Below are positions 8,904 to 17,359 of a stretch of 26,520 nucleotides of DNA, piece by piece. The translations under genes and the position numbers were made by a program. Under the pieces are notes generated by a model. That model searched no databases and was not told where the DNA came from. It saw nothing but the letters and a program-made list of their open reading frames with translations. Position 1 is the first letter of the stretch. Each line of letters begins with the position of its first letter. This DNA is from Coprosoma sp963660615 (GTDB lineage: Bacteria > Bacillota_I > Bacilli_A > RF39 > UBA660), in contig CAVKYE010000018.1 in NCBI GenBank assembly GCA_963660615.1, positions 1 to 26,520 on the forward strand, written 5' to 3'.

Positions 8904-9452
8904 ATGTATTCATATATAAAAGGCATAGTAACCCAAATAGAAAGCGACCACATAGTCATAGAAAACGGAAAAATAGGATATCTAATATACACCCCAAACC
9001 CATACTCATTCGAAGAAAACACCGAATATAAAATTTACCTATATCAGTATGTCAAAGAAGACGAAATAAGCCTATATGGCTTTAAAAAGAAAGAAGAAAA
9101 AGACTTATTCTTGCGCTTAATAAGCGTCAAAGGACTAGGATGTAAAATGGCCATCCCCATAATAGCCGCATCATCACCAGCAGGAATAATAGACGCCATC
9201 GAAAGAGAAAACATTTTATATCTAAAAAAATTTCCAAAAATAGGCGATAAAGTAGCTAGACAAATAATATTAGACTTAAAAGGAAAACTAGTATCAAAAG
9301 AAACCCCAAATAAAAACCAAGATGAACTAATAGAAGCCCTAAAAGCCCTTGGATACAAAAATAATGACATAGTCAAAGTCATAAAACAAATAAAACCAAA
9401 AGATACCCTAGAAGAAGAAATAAAAGAAGCCTTAAAACTATTACTTAAGTAG
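8904..9452 (+). CDS. ruvA: Holliday junction branch migration protein RuvA
   Basis: The 182-aa RuvA has the usual three domains. The N-terminal OB fold begins MYSYIKGIVTQI. Two helix-hairpin-helix motifs follow (SVKGLGCKMA near residue 75, FPKIGDKVARQIILDLKG near residue 110). A small C-terminal three-helix domain contacts RuvB (EALKALGYKNNDI onward). RuvA tetramers bind the four-way junction and load the RuvB motor. It has its own promoter and a GGTGAT ribosome site. Unlike most Firmicutes, where ruvB follows directly, three other genes and about 3 kb lie between ruvA and ruvB here. Confidence 0.95.
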   Translation: MYSYIKGIVTQIESDHIVIENGKIGYLIYTPNPYSFEENTEYKIYLYQYVKEDEISLYGFKKKEEKDLFLRLISVKGLGCKMAIPIIAASSPAGIIDAIERENILYLKKFPKIGDKVARQIILDLKGKLVSKETPNKNQDELIEALKALGYKNNDIVKVIKQIKPKDTLEEEIKEALKLLLK

Positions 9453-9460
9453 GTGAAAAA

Positions 9461-9760
9461 ATGGAAAACATATATAACATATTACCATATACCATAATAA
9501 TTTTTATAATATCCTTAATAATATACAAAATATCATTATTCATATGCGAAAAAAAACAAAAAAAACTAAACAAATTCCTCGATATAATCCTAAACATGCT
9601 AATGATAATCCCATTTATATTAACAGGAATATGGCTTATATATAAAGGAATAAACATAAACAAAATAATAGACAAAATAATGCTTATAATATTTGGAATT
9701 TTTCTTATATATCTAGGAATATCCAAAAACCTTTGGAAAGATAATAGAATAGGAGACTAA
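9461..9760 (+). CDS. Small membrane protein, unrecognised
   Basis: The 99-aa protein has three probable membrane helices, at about residues 7-29, 40-62 and 72-90. A short Lys-rich loop (CEKKQKKLNK) lies between the first two. It starts eight bases after the ruvA stop behind GGTGAAAA and uses the same ATA/CTA-rich codons as the core genes, so it is probably translated from the ruvA transcript. I do not recognise a family. It could be a spurious ORF in a low-GC stretch, but the spacing and ribosome site argue for a real gene. Confidence 0.55.
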   Translation: MENIYNILPYTIIIFIISLIIYKISLFICEKKQKKLNKFLDIILNMLMIIPFILTGIWLIYKGININKIIDKIMLIIFGIFLIYLGISKNLWKDNRIGD

Positions 9761-9815
9761 AAAATATTCGTTTTGAAAAAAATATAATCTAACAAAAATA
9801 AAAAGGAGAGATAAT

Positions 9816-11648
9816 ATGCCAAGTAACATCTCACAAGCAAACTCAGTAGTTAAATTAGACGAAGTAGAAAAATTAAATGAAGGTGAAGCAAATACTCATA
9901 TAAGTAATTCTACAAACAGTTCTACCCAAATTGAAGAAATTGACATAGAAAATTCAATAGAACCAATTGTAACTAGTACACTAAAATCAATTAAATCAAT
10001 TAAATCAGCTTCAATACCCGAAGATAACACCGAAGAACTAAATGAATTACTAAAAGAAAATGACAAAACATATGGAAATCTACTATCCATAATTCAAATT
10101 CAACAAGAAAACAAAGAAATCCTCGAACAGGAAATAGAAGAAAAATACGGTTCGGATTTTGAAGATAGAATAAAAGAGTACAATAAAAAAAAACAAATAG
10201 ATGATGACGTCGAAAAAAATTATCAAAACCTTTACAAGTTTTCAATTAAAGATACCACAAGTTATGATAATTTTGCAAAAGAACGTGGCTTTGATTCATT
10301 TGAAGATATGATAAATAGATATAATGAAATCAAAAAAACCATTAGTACATTTGAAAGTGACATAAAAATAGCAGAAGCACAAAAAAACTGCATTTTATAT
10401 CAGGCAAAAATAATTAGTAAATACTCAAACGCAGATGGTTACATCTCTGAAAATACAACTAATGCTAGTATCGAATACTGGTATAGAGGGAAAGAACAAA
10501 TAAAATATTCCAATAATAATGCAAACCCTTTAGAAAAAACCAAAGCAGTAGTAAATATTGGAAAAACCGAAAAAGCTGACGAAAAAATGTTAAATTTATA
10601 TGATGCATCACAGATAGAACCAACACTTGGTGAAACATATGAATATCTATATGATAAAGTTTCACCTTATGAAGCAAATAAGTATTTAGAAACAATGGAA
10701 ACATATATCAATATGTATGCTGGACAATATAGAGCCCAAAAAAAGTATGAAACAATAACTTCAAGTGAAGGCCTAATGGCAGTATTAACGACATATGGTA
10801 TTGGCACTCAAGAAGGATTAAAAAACTTTATAGAAGGTCTTAAATTTGACGTTAATACCAACAAAAGTGCCTTAGAATATGAACAAGCATTTTTATTATT
10901 AAAAATTTCTCAAGAAGAAGAATGGGAACAATTTGTTTATAATCTAGGGCTAACAACGGGTGAAATAATTATACCGGTAACCATAGGTCTTGCAAGTGGC
11001 AACGAATGGATGGCCGCAGCCGCTGCTGCAACTTCAGCCACAGGGAATGCCCTGCACGATGCACGCGTTTCCGAAATGAGTGTTGAAGATACCGAAGAAC
11101 TCCTATGTTCAACAAGCATCGAGACAACCTTAACATGGGTACTTGGAGGTAAAATAACTAAAATGTATGGCGAAAAATTTGCTGATAATATCAAGAAAAT
11201 GATTCTCGCAGAAAGTGCCAATGGTGGAACAATGGGAGGAACAAGTTTTATATCTAATCTTCACCAAACATATCTTAAATTGATAAACAATCCAAGTAAT
11301 AATTATTCTGAAGAAGAAGCAGAAGAAAAAGCTTGGGAACAATTAGGTGGTGACCAAGCCCTTATTAATCAAGTTATATTGGGAGCTGTTTTCGGTGGTC
11401 TTTTAGGAGGAGGCTCTCAATATAATAAAGCAGAAACAACTACAGAACAAGCTAAAGAGATGTTTAAAAATACCGAAATAGTTGATGAATTTGACACAAA
11501 CGCAACTCTTAACGTATATTTAAACAATAGCTTTAATCCAGATATACAAATAACCGCCTTAAAAAAAGTCGGTCAAGTTGTAAAAGGAGCAGAAGCCAAA
11601 TCTGATAAAAATATAAATGGTGATACAAATAATAATGATAATCAATAA
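9816..11648 (+). CDS. Large uncharacterised protein with Ala/Gly-rich hydrophobic segments
   Basis: The 610-aa protein has no signal peptide and no enzyme motif I can see. Residues 1-60 are Ser/Asn/Glu-rich and low in complexity. Residues 60-200 look coiled-coil. Then comes a helical part with YLYDKVSPYEANKYLETME near residue 275. A hydrophobic Ala/Gly-rich block covers about 377-412 (GEIIIPVTIGLASG, then WMAAAAAATSATGNALHDA), and a second Gly-rich hydrophobic stretch lies near 521-540. The tail is Asn/Asp-rich. The order is reminiscent of large uncharacterised Clostridia proteins and of the channel-like middle parts of secreted toxins or tape-measure proteins, but this is only resemblance. 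It has a strong AAGGAGAG ribosome site. TATAAT at 9783-9788 may be its -10, without a good -35. It forms a two-gene cassette with the next gene, between ruvA and ruvB, and uses more ATT/GAT/TTA codons than its neighbours by eye. Confidence 0.75.
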   Translation: MPSNISQANSVVKLDEVEKLNEGEANTHISNSTNSSTQIEEIDIENSIEPIVTSTLKSIKSIKSASIPEDNTEELNELLKENDKTYGNLLSIIQIQQENKEILEQEIEEKYGSDFEDRIKEYNKKKQIDDDVEKNYQNLYKFSIKDTTSYDNFAKERGFDSFEDMINRYNEIKKTISTFESDIKIAEAQKNCILYQAKIISKYSNADGYISENTTNASIEYWYRGKEQIKYSNNNANPLEKTKAVVNIGKTEKADEKMLNLYDASQIEPTLGETYEYLYDKVSPYEANKYLETMETYINMYAGQYRAQKKYETITSSEGLMAVLTTYGIGTQEGLKNFIEGLKFDVNTNKSALEYEQAFLLLKISQEEEWEQFVYNLGLTTGEIIIPVTIGLASGNEWMAAAAAATSATGNALHDARVSEMSVEDTEELLCSTSIETTLTWVLGGKITKMYGEKFADNIKKMILAESANGGTMGGTSFISNLHQTYLKLINNPSNNYSEEEAEEKAWEQLGGDQALINQVILGAVFGGLLGGGSQYNKAETTTEQAKEMFKNTEIVDEFDTNATLNVYLNNSFNPDIQITALKKVGQVVKGAEAKSDKNINGDTNNNDNQ

Positions 11649-11665
11649 TAAAGTGAGGTTTACAA

Positions 11666-12400
11666 ATGACAAAAGAAGAATTTGAAAAAAAAATGTTATC
11701 CGGAAAATGTACAATAGAAGAATATGAAAATAACCATTTAAGTGTTGACTTAGGAGCATTTTATGACTTTAGAATTTCTATAATTGCAACATTAGAAGCT
11801 TTAGAAAAATCACATTCCAAAATGTTCTTTGGTAAAAAACAAGTGGCAAAAGACATGAAAAAAATAAAAAATATATTAACTTTAATGTCTGATCCTAATG
11901 TTGAATACAAATTATTTGATCATGACTTCGCAGATGACTTTTTGGCTCTAACATCGTATTTAGATGACAAAAAGTATTGGAAATCTTGTTTAGATGCAAT
12001 GAAAAGATTATATAATTTTACAGACTGCCGTAAGCTTACCGCAGAAGATGTTTTGAATAAATATCCAGAATATGAATATGCAGCTTTACTGAGACAGCTT
12101 GAACCAGAAAAATATGAATATTGGTGTAAATGTCATCCAAATGTTAATATAGACGAACTAACTCAAACTCATAATGAAAACAAACACTACACCAGAGAAG
12201 AACTTGAAAACATGAATCCCGAGCAAATAGACAATATCATGAAATACGGAATTCCAAACCCATCCAAAGAAACCACTCCAAACGAAATAAATAGTTCAAA
12301 ATCCATTGGTAGTAGTTCAAGTAAATTACTAATAGTATTTCTATCAATAGGACTATATGCCAGTGCCGCAATGGCCATATGGATAAACAGCACAATATAA
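11666..12400 (+). CDS. Unrecognised protein with C-terminal membrane anchor
   Basis: The 244-aa protein is soluble and helical over about residues 1-170. A Ser/Asn/Pro-rich linker follows, and it ends in one hydrophobic helix (LLIVFLSIGLYASAAMAIWI, about 220-240). This topology would place the body in the cytoplasm as a tail-anchored protein. It begins FEKKMLSGKCTIEEYENN and contains several Cys and Trp in the middle, but no catalytic motif is evident. It starts 17 bases after the 610-aa gene with GTGAGG as ribosome site, and a terminator follows, so the two form one unit. A partner or immunity-type role is conceivable but unsupported. Codon choice becomes more core-like near the 3' end. Confidence 0.7.
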   Translation: MTKEEFEKKMLSGKCTIEEYENNHLSVDLGAFYDFRISIIATLEALEKSHSKMFFGKKQVAKDMKKIKNILTLMSDPNVEYKLFDHDFADDFLALTSYLDDKKYWKSCLDAMKRLYNFTDCRKLTAEDVLNKYPEYEYAALLRQLEPEKYEYWCKCHPNVNIDELTQTHNENKHYTREELENMNPEQIDNIMKYGIPNPSKETTPNEINSSKSIGSSSSKLLIVFLSIGLYASAAMAIWINSTI

Positions 12401-12434
12401 ATACTTACGCATTTTTCTTTGCGTAAGTATTTTA
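12399..12434 (+). terminator. Terminator of the accessory cassette
   Basis: A perfect 13-bp stem (12399-12411 with 12420-12432) has a T-rich loop. The stop codon of the 244-aa gene lies at its foot. The U tract is short. Confidence 0.75.
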
Positions 12435-12458
12435 AAACCTAAGAAAAAGTAGTATAAT
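12430..12458 (+). promoter_or_regulatory. ruvB operon promoter
   Basis: TATAAT at 12453-12458 has a TTTTAA -35 at 17-base spacing that overlaps the terminator stem. The -10 sits inside the perfect palindrome GTATAATTATAC (12452-12463), which could be an operator or chance. ruvB, queA and miaA follow without another evident promoter. Confidence 0.55.
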
Positions 12459-12515
12459 TATACCATATAAGAAAGAAAAAACTGCAATAAAAACAATATA
12501 GATAGGAGACTAAAA

Positions 12516-13505
12516 ATGGACGATAGAGTAATAACAAACCATGAACTAAAAGAAGATACCTTTGAAGGAACCATAAGACCAGACAGCATAGATGAATACA
12601 TCGGACAAACCGAAGTAAAAGAAAACCTAAACGTATTCATTAAAGCTGCCAAAATGCGTGAAGAAGCCCTAGACCATGTATTACTATATGGCCCTCCAGG
12701 CCTTGGAAAAACCACCATGGCCTACATCATAGCTAACGAAATGGGCACAAACATCAAAACAACCAGTGGCCCTGCCATAGAAAAAAGTGGAGACCTTGCT
12801 GCCGTCTTATCATCACTAGAACCAGGTGACGTCCTATTCATTGATGAAATTCATAGAATCCCAAGATATATAGAAGAAATACTATACTCAGCCATGGAAG
12901 ACTTCACCCTAGACATCATAGTAGGTAGTGATTCATCAAGTAGAAACATAAGAATAGACCTTCCACCATTCACCTTAGTTGGAGCCACAACCAGAGCAGG
13001 CGACCTAACAGGTCCCTTAAGAGATAGATTTGGAATAATATCAAAACTAAACTTCTATACCGAAGAAGAACTAAAAGACATCATCCTAAGAACCAGTAGA
13101 GTTTTAGAATGTAAAATAGAAGAAGAAGCCGCCATCGAACTAGCCAGAAGAAGTAGAGGCACACCAAGAATTGCCAATAGACTATTTAAAAGAGTTCGCG
13201 ATTATGCCCTTGTATTAGGAAACGGAAATATCGATCTAAAAGTAACCAAAACAGCCTTAGATAAACTAAAAGTAGACGAACTAGGCCTAGACGAAACCGA
13301 TTACAACCTCCTAAAATCAATCATCGAAAAATTTAATGGAGGACCAGTCGGCATCGATGCCATCTCATCATCAATAGGAGAAGAAGCCGCAACCATAGAA
13401 GACGTATATGAACCATACCTATTACAAAATGGTTTTCTAAAAAGAACTTCACGAGGTAGAATAGTAACCGAAAAAGCCTACAAACACTTAAATATAAAAA
13501 AATAA
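12516..13505 (+). CDS. ruvB: Holliday junction branch migration ATPase RuvB
   Basis: The 329-aa AAA+ motor has Walker A GPPGLGKTT at residues 59-67 and Walker B DEIH at 110-113. Sensor 1 lies in GATTRAGDLTGPLRDRFG, with the arginine finger region near R169. The C-terminal winged-helix domain ends in the YLLQNGFLKRTSRGRI block. RuvB hexamers flank a RuvA-bound junction and pump DNA through. Length and motifs are normal. The ribosome site is AGGAG, nine bases before the ATG. It begins an operon with queA (10-base gap) and miaA (8-base gap), so recombination and tRNA modification enzymes are made from one transcript. Confidence 0.98.
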   Translation: MDDRVITNHELKEDTFEGTIRPDSIDEYIGQTEVKENLNVFIKAAKMREEALDHVLLYGPPGLGKTTMAYIIANEMGTNIKTTSGPAIEKSGDLAAVLSSLEPGDVLFIDEIHRIPRYIEEILYSAMEDFTLDIIVGSDSSSRNIRIDLPPFTLVGATTRAGDLTGPLRDRFGIISKLNFYTEEELKDIILRTSRVLECKIEEEAAIELARRSRGTPRIANRLFKRVRDYALVLGNGNIDLKVTKTALDKLKVDELGLDETDYNLLKSIIEKFNGGPVGIDAISSSIGEEAATIEDVYEPYLLQNGFLKRTSRGRIVTEKAYKHLNIKK

Positions 13506-13515
13506 AGGAGGAAAT

Positions 13516-14538
13516 ATGACAACCGAAGATTTTGATTTTGACTTACCAAAAGAACTAATCGCCCAAACACCACTAGAAAAAAGAGACTCATCAAAAATGT
13601 TAATATTAGATAAAAAAAGTGGTGAAATAACCCATAAACATTTCAAAGATGTATTAGATTACATCGAAAAAGGTGATACCCTAGTTCTAAATGACACCAA
13701 AGTAATACCCGCAAGACTATACGGAATCAAAGAAGAAACAGGTGCCGCCATCGAAATACTTATGTTAAAAGATGAAGGAAACGACATTTGGCAGTGCCTA
13801 GCCCGTCCAGCCAAAAGAATAAAAGAAGGAACAGTCGTAAAATTCACAGACAAACTAAAAGCAGAATGTATAGAAATAAAAGAAGACGGCATAAGAAACT
13901 TTAAATTAATATACGATGGAATTCTCTATGAAATATTAGATGAACTAGGAGAAATGCCACTACCACCATACATCCACGAAAAACTAAAAGACAAAGATAG
14001 ATACCAAACAGTATATGCAAAAAATCCAGGAAGTGCCGCCGCTCCAACTGCTGGCTTACATTTCACCAAAGAACTACTAGAAAAAGCCAAAGCAAAAGGC
14101 ATAAACGTAGCCTACATAACCCTCCACGTAGGCCTTGGAACCTTTAGACCAGTATCCGTAGATGACGTCACAAAACACAAAATGCATAGTGAATTTTATT
14201 CCATGAGTAAAAACGTAGCCGACTTACTAAACGAAACCAAGAAAAATGGTCATAAAATAATAAGTGTTGGCACCACCACAACCCGTACCCTAGAAACCAT
14301 CATAAATCTTCATGGAACCTTTAAAGAATGTAGCGGCTTTACCGATATATTTATATATCCAGGATATAAATTCAAAGCCATAGATAACCTAATAACAAAC
14401 TTTCACCTGCCAAAATCAACCCTAGTAATGCTAGTAAGCGCCCTAGCGGGAAAAGAAAACATAATGAAAGCCTATAACGAAGCAATAAATAAAAAATATA
14501 GATTCTTTTCATTCGGCGACTCAATGTTCATAAAGTAG
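13516..14538 (+). CDS. queA: tRNA preQ1(34) S-adenosylmethionine ribosyltransferase-isomerase
   Basis: The 340-aa QueA transfers the ribosyl part of SAM to preQ1 at position 34 of tRNAs with GUN anticodons, giving epoxyqueuosine. Family blocks are all present: FDFDLPKELIAQTPLEKRD at the start, LVLNDTKVIPARLYG, PLPPYI, then NPGSAAAPTAGLHFT and HVGLGTFRPV in the second half. The end is FFSFGDSMFI. Length is normal. An AAAGGAGG ribosome site lies in the short gap after ruvB. In many Firmicutes tgt follows queA; here miaA takes that place, so tgt must be elsewhere if the queuosine pathway is complete. Confidence 0.97.
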   Translation: MTTEDFDFDLPKELIAQTPLEKRDSSKMLILDKKSGEITHKHFKDVLDYIEKGDTLVLNDTKVIPARLYGIKEETGAAIEILMLKDEGNDIWQCLARPAKRIKEGTVVKFTDKLKAECIEIKEDGIRNFKLIYDGILYEILDELGEMPLPPYIHEKLKDKDRYQTVYAKNPGSAAAPTAGLHFTKELLEKAKAKGINVAYITLHVGLGTFRPVSVDDVTKHKMHSEFYSMSKNVADLLNETKKNGHKIISVGTTTTRTLETIINLHGTFKECSGFTDIFIYPGYKFKAIDNLITNFHLPKSTLVMLVSALAGKENIMKAYNEAINKKYRFFSFGDSMFIK

Positions 14539-14546
14539 GTGATAAC

Positions 14547-15428
14547 ATGGTAATAGTAATAACAGGACCAACCGGAACCGGAAAAAGCGAACTAAGCTTG
14601 TTTCTCGCAAAAAAACTAAATGGTGAAATAATAAATGCTGATAGCACACAAATATACAAAGATTTAGACATCGCCACCAATAAAATAAAAGACAAACAAA
14701 ACATTCCCCACCATCTATTAGACATTCTAGACATAACCAAAGACTACACCGCTTTTGATTACCAAAAAGACGCAAGAGAAAAAATAGAAGACATAATAAA
14801 AAGAAAAAAAACACCAATACTAGTAGGTGGAACTGGCCTATATATAAAATCAGCCCTATACGATTATGACTTTCCCAAAAAAGAAAACAACACATACGAA
14901 GGAATCAGTAACGACGAACTTTACCAAAAACTCAAAAAAGTAGATCCAAACACCACCATTCACCTAAACAATAGAATAAGAGTAATATCCGCTCTAAACT
15001 ACTACGAAGCCAACAAAAAACCATATAGCGAAAAAGAAAAAAATGAAAAACTTTTATATGATACTATCTTCATAGGCCTAACAGCCGATAGAGAAGTACT
15101 ATATTACAAAATAAACAAAAGAGTAGATAAAATGATCGAAGAAGGCCTAATACAAGAAGCCGAAAACATCTATAACTCAAACATAAGAACCAAAGCAGTT
15201 ATGACACCAATAGGATACAAAGAATTATTTCCATACTTTGAAAAAACATCAACGCTTGAAGAAAGTATAGAATTAATAAAACAAAAAAGTCGTAATTATG
15301 CCAAAAAACAATACACATGGTTTAACAATCAAATGAACCTAACATGGTTCAAAACAAACTACGAAGACTTTACAAAAACCGAAAACGAAGTCCTAGAATA
15401 CATCCAAAAGTTAACTAAAAATAGTTAG
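14547..15428 (+). CDS. miaA: tRNA dimethylallyltransferase
   Basis: The 293-aa MiaA adds a dimethylallyl group to N6 of A37 in tRNAs that read codons starting with U. The P-loop is GPTGTGKS at residues 7-14. INADSTQIYKDLDIATNK matches the usual NADSxQVYxxxDIGTAK block. IPHHLLDI and ILVGGTGLYI follow, and the tRNA-binding RSRNYAKKQYTWF-type motif (SRNYAKKQYTWF) is near the C-terminus. The start is set by GGTGATAAC immediately before the ATG, eight bases after queA. It is a little shorter than the Bacillus enzyme, mainly at the C-terminus. It is the last gene of the ruvB operon. Confidence 0.96.
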   Translation: MVIVITGPTGTGKSELSLFLAKKLNGEIINADSTQIYKDLDIATNKIKDKQNIPHHLLDILDITKDYTAFDYQKDAREKIEDIIKRKKTPILVGGTGLYIKSALYDYDFPKKENNTYEGISNDELYQKLKKVDPNTTIHLNNRIRVISALNYYEANKKPYSEKEKNEKLLYDTIFIGLTADREVLYYKINKRVDKMIEEGLIQEAENIYNSNIRTKAVMTPIGYKELFPYFEKTSTLEESIELIKQKSRNYAKKQYTWFNNQMNLTWFKTNYEDFTKTENEVLEYIQKLTKNS

Positions 15429-15436
15429 CCTTTTTA
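15410..15436 (+). terminator. Terminator of the ruvB-queA-miaA operon
   Basis: An 8-bp stem with one G-U pair (15410-15417 with 15422-15429) is followed by C and five T. The miaA stop codon (15426-15428) lies in the right arm. Confidence 0.75.
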
Positions 15437-15483
15437 TTATAAAAAAGTTGATAAAGAAGCAATTAAATAATTCAAAAAACATA

Positions 15484-15512
15484 AAAAAGTTAACCAAATT
15501 AGTTAACTTTTT
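15484..15512 (-). terminator. Terminator of the VanY pair (works on both strands)
   Basis: A perfect 11-bp stem (15484-15494 with 15502-15512) has the stop codon of the downstream VanY gene in its loop. T runs on both strands allow it to end the minus transcript and to back up miaA termination. Confidence 0.8.
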
Positions 15513-16329
15513 CAACATAATAAGCATAATATTCCTCTAAAGTAAGATTTTCATCATTAATTACCTTAGCAACCTTTTCCCCAACATAACGATAATGCCA
15601 TGGCTCATATTGATAACCTGTCAAATCCTCTTTATCCTTAGGAAACCTCAAAATAAATCCGTATTTATAAGCATTCTTACTAAGCCACTTAAAAGCATCA
15701 GTATCCTCAAAAGAATTATCAATAATATTTATATCACTCGCAAGACCAGTTTGATGTTCCGAAAAACCGGGCCTAGCCGAATAAGTATCAGCAGCCTTTT
15801 TTCCATCCCTTTCGACATAACTATCATATAAATTAACCTGATACTTATAATCACGGTACCCAGAAGCATTCTTAATTATAACATTATCAAGCAGTGCCGC
15901 ATCAGCCATTTTCATAAAAGCATTCGCCGCATCACGTCTAAGCATACTATTCTTACCACTATTATACTTAGAAGTTAAAGTAACCAAATCATCAGGATTG
16001 TAAGCTTCAGTCAAATAATAATACTTATTCACAAGCATAACATTCCCCTTAGAAACATCAGTTTCCACAGTTTGTTCATAAGCTTCCTTATCTAAATTAC
16101 AATTAACATGGCTTACAATCAAAGAAGTAGACAAATCCTTACCTTCCGCATATTTCAAATATCTTTGAAGATTATCTTTAATATAATACTTTTCCTTTTT
16201 TAAACTATCTTCCAAAGTAACTTCCTTACTAGAAACCTTTTCAACCTGTTTATCATCATCCTTATTATTAAATACAAAAACCAAAAATAAAACAAATAAT
16301 AATACAAAAATTACACCAATCTTTTTCAC
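15499..16329 (-). CDS. VanY-type D-alanyl-D-alanine carboxypeptidase, second copy
   Basis: The 276-aa protein has an N-terminal membrane anchor (about residues 4-20), a Lys/Glu-rich linker, and a peptidase M15B (VanY/DacB) domain. Zinc ligands are visible as H192 and D199 in FSEHQTGLASD and H245 in PWHYRYVG; SGYRDYKYQ is the substrate-side motif. The enzyme should trim the terminal D-Ala from peptidoglycan stem peptides outside the membrane. The start is GTG at 16327-16329 after AAGGAA, four bases past the stop of the upstream copy. It shares long identical blocks with that copy, e.g. DAFKWLSKNAYKYGFILR, so they arose by duplication. No vancomycin resistance genes are nearby. Confidence 0.92.
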   Translation of the reverse strand: MKKIGVIFVLLFVLFLVFVFNNKDDDKQVEKVSSKEVTLEDSLKKEKYYIKDNLQRYLKYAEGKDLSTSLIVSHVNCNLDKEAYEQTVETDVSKGNVMLVNKYYYLTEAYNPDDLVTLTSKYNSGKNSMLRRDAANAFMKMADAALLDNVIIKNASGYRDYKYQVNLYDSYVERDGKKAADTYSARPGFSEHQTGLASDINIIDNSFEDTDAFKWLSKNAYKYGFILRFPKDKEDLTGYQYEPWHYRYVGEKVAKVINDENLTLEEYYAYYVEKVN

Positions 16330-16333
16330 ACAA

Positions 16334-17284
16334 TCATTCCTTATCTAAATAATAAGCATAGTATTCATCGTAAGTCAAACCACTATCATAAACCTTTTTC
16401 GCAAGCTTCTTTCCAAGATAACGATAATGCCAAGACTCATATGAATAACCAGTTATATCTTCCTTACCCTTAGGATATCTTAAAATAAATCCATACTTAT
16501 AAGCATTTTTGCTAAGCCATTTAAAAGCATCAGTTTGATCAAAAGTCTCACCACTCGCCCCATAAGTAATTATATCCAAAGACAAACCACTTTGATGTTC
16601 AGAAAAATCAGGCCTAGCGGCATAACTATCCGCATACTCAACACCTTTTGAATCCTTATATTCATTATAAACTTTCTTTTGAGCCTCATAACTTCTATAA
16701 CCAGAATTAATAATAATTGTAATACCATCCTTTTTAGCCGCATTATACATTTCCTTAAAAGCCTCATACGTAACACTTCTAGTCTTTATTCCAGAATACG
16801 AATACCAATTGCTAACATCCACAATATCATCAGGTGCATACTCCTTAGGAAGAGAATAATACTTATTAACCAAAATCGCATTACCCTTACTCATATCAGT
16901 CAAAGTAGTATGTGTATAATATTTATAATTACTCTTAGTATTAACCGTACTAACAACATCCTTATAATCAATCGTATTAGATTTTTCCTTAACCTTCTTT
17001 AAATAACTAGTATAAACCTTATAATTCTTCCACATAAAATACTTTTGACTACAAAGCTTCAAAAGATCCTCATTATAGCCTTCCAAAGCCTTATCTAAAA
17101 CCTTATCATCCATCTTCAAAATCTTAGTTATCTCACTATCAGAATAACCAATCTTAGAAAGCTTATACTCATAACTATTAAAATGCTTATACACAAAAAC
17201 ACCCAAAATAATCAAAATAACTAAAACAATACAAGCAATAAGAACCAAAATTCTTTCCCTTTTAATATTTCGTTTCCTATACAT
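16334..17284 (-). CDS. VanY-type D-alanyl-D-alanine carboxypeptidase, first copy
   Basis: This 316-aa protein is the first gene of the minus-strand pair. It has a basic N-terminus, a membrane helix at about residues 12-33, a helical spacer of about 90 residues, and the M15B domain. Zinc ligands are H230 and D237 in FSEHQSGLSLD and H286 in SWHYRYLG. Compared with the second copy the conserved Ala before the Asp pair is Ser. It has a longer stalk, so the two copies may act at different depths in the wall. I chose the ATG at 17282-17284 over a TTG three bases earlier. The GGTGAT ribosome site sits three bases before the ATG, as in ezrA, fmt, ruvA and miaA, but would abut the TTG. The stop is TGA. 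Confidence 0.92.
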   Translation of the reverse strand: MYRKRNIKRERILVLIACIVLVILIILGVFVYKHFNSYEYKLSKIGYSDSEITKILKMDDKVLDKALEGYNEDLLKLCSQKYFMWKNYKVYTSYLKKVKEKSNTIDYKDVVSTVNTKSNYKYYTHTTLTDMSKGNAILVNKYYSLPKEYAPDDIVDVSNWYSYSGIKTRSVTYEAFKEMYNAAKKDGITIIINSGYRSYEAQKKVYNEYKDSKGVEYADSYAARPDFSEHQSGLSLDIITYGASGETFDQTDAFKWLSKNAYKYGFILRYPKGKEDITGYSYESWHYRYLGKKLAKKVYDSGLTYDEYYAYYLDKE

Positions 17285-17304
17285 CAAATCACCATCCTAC
17301 CCAC

Positions 17305-17313
17305 ATTATAGCA
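17305..17313 (-). promoter_or_regulatory. Promoter of the VanY pair, extended -10
   Basis: On the minus strand TGC precedes TATAAT (17305-17310). The -35 region is poor. It is divergent from the valS leader promoter. Confidence 0.6.
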
Positions 17314-17359
17314 CGCTTACCCATACTTTGAAAAGCCATTTCAACAATAAAAAAAATTA

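Noticed and set aside
9773..9788. TTGAAA plus TATAAT as a full promoter for the 610-aa gene
   Set aside because: The two boxes are only four bases apart. Only the -10 is plausible.
9816..11648. Phage tape-measure protein or prophage remnant
   Set aside because: No other phage gene, integrase or attachment site is present. The resemblance is limited to coiled-coil and Ala/Gly-rich segments.
15499..17284. Vancomycin resistance locus
   Set aside because: Only VanY-type carboxypeptidases are present, with no vanH, vanA, vanX or vanRS genes. A housekeeping wall-trimming role is more likely.
17285..17287. TTG as the start of the first VanY gene
   Set aside because: It would abut the GGTGAT ribosome site. 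The ATG three bases later has the spacing used by other genes in the window.
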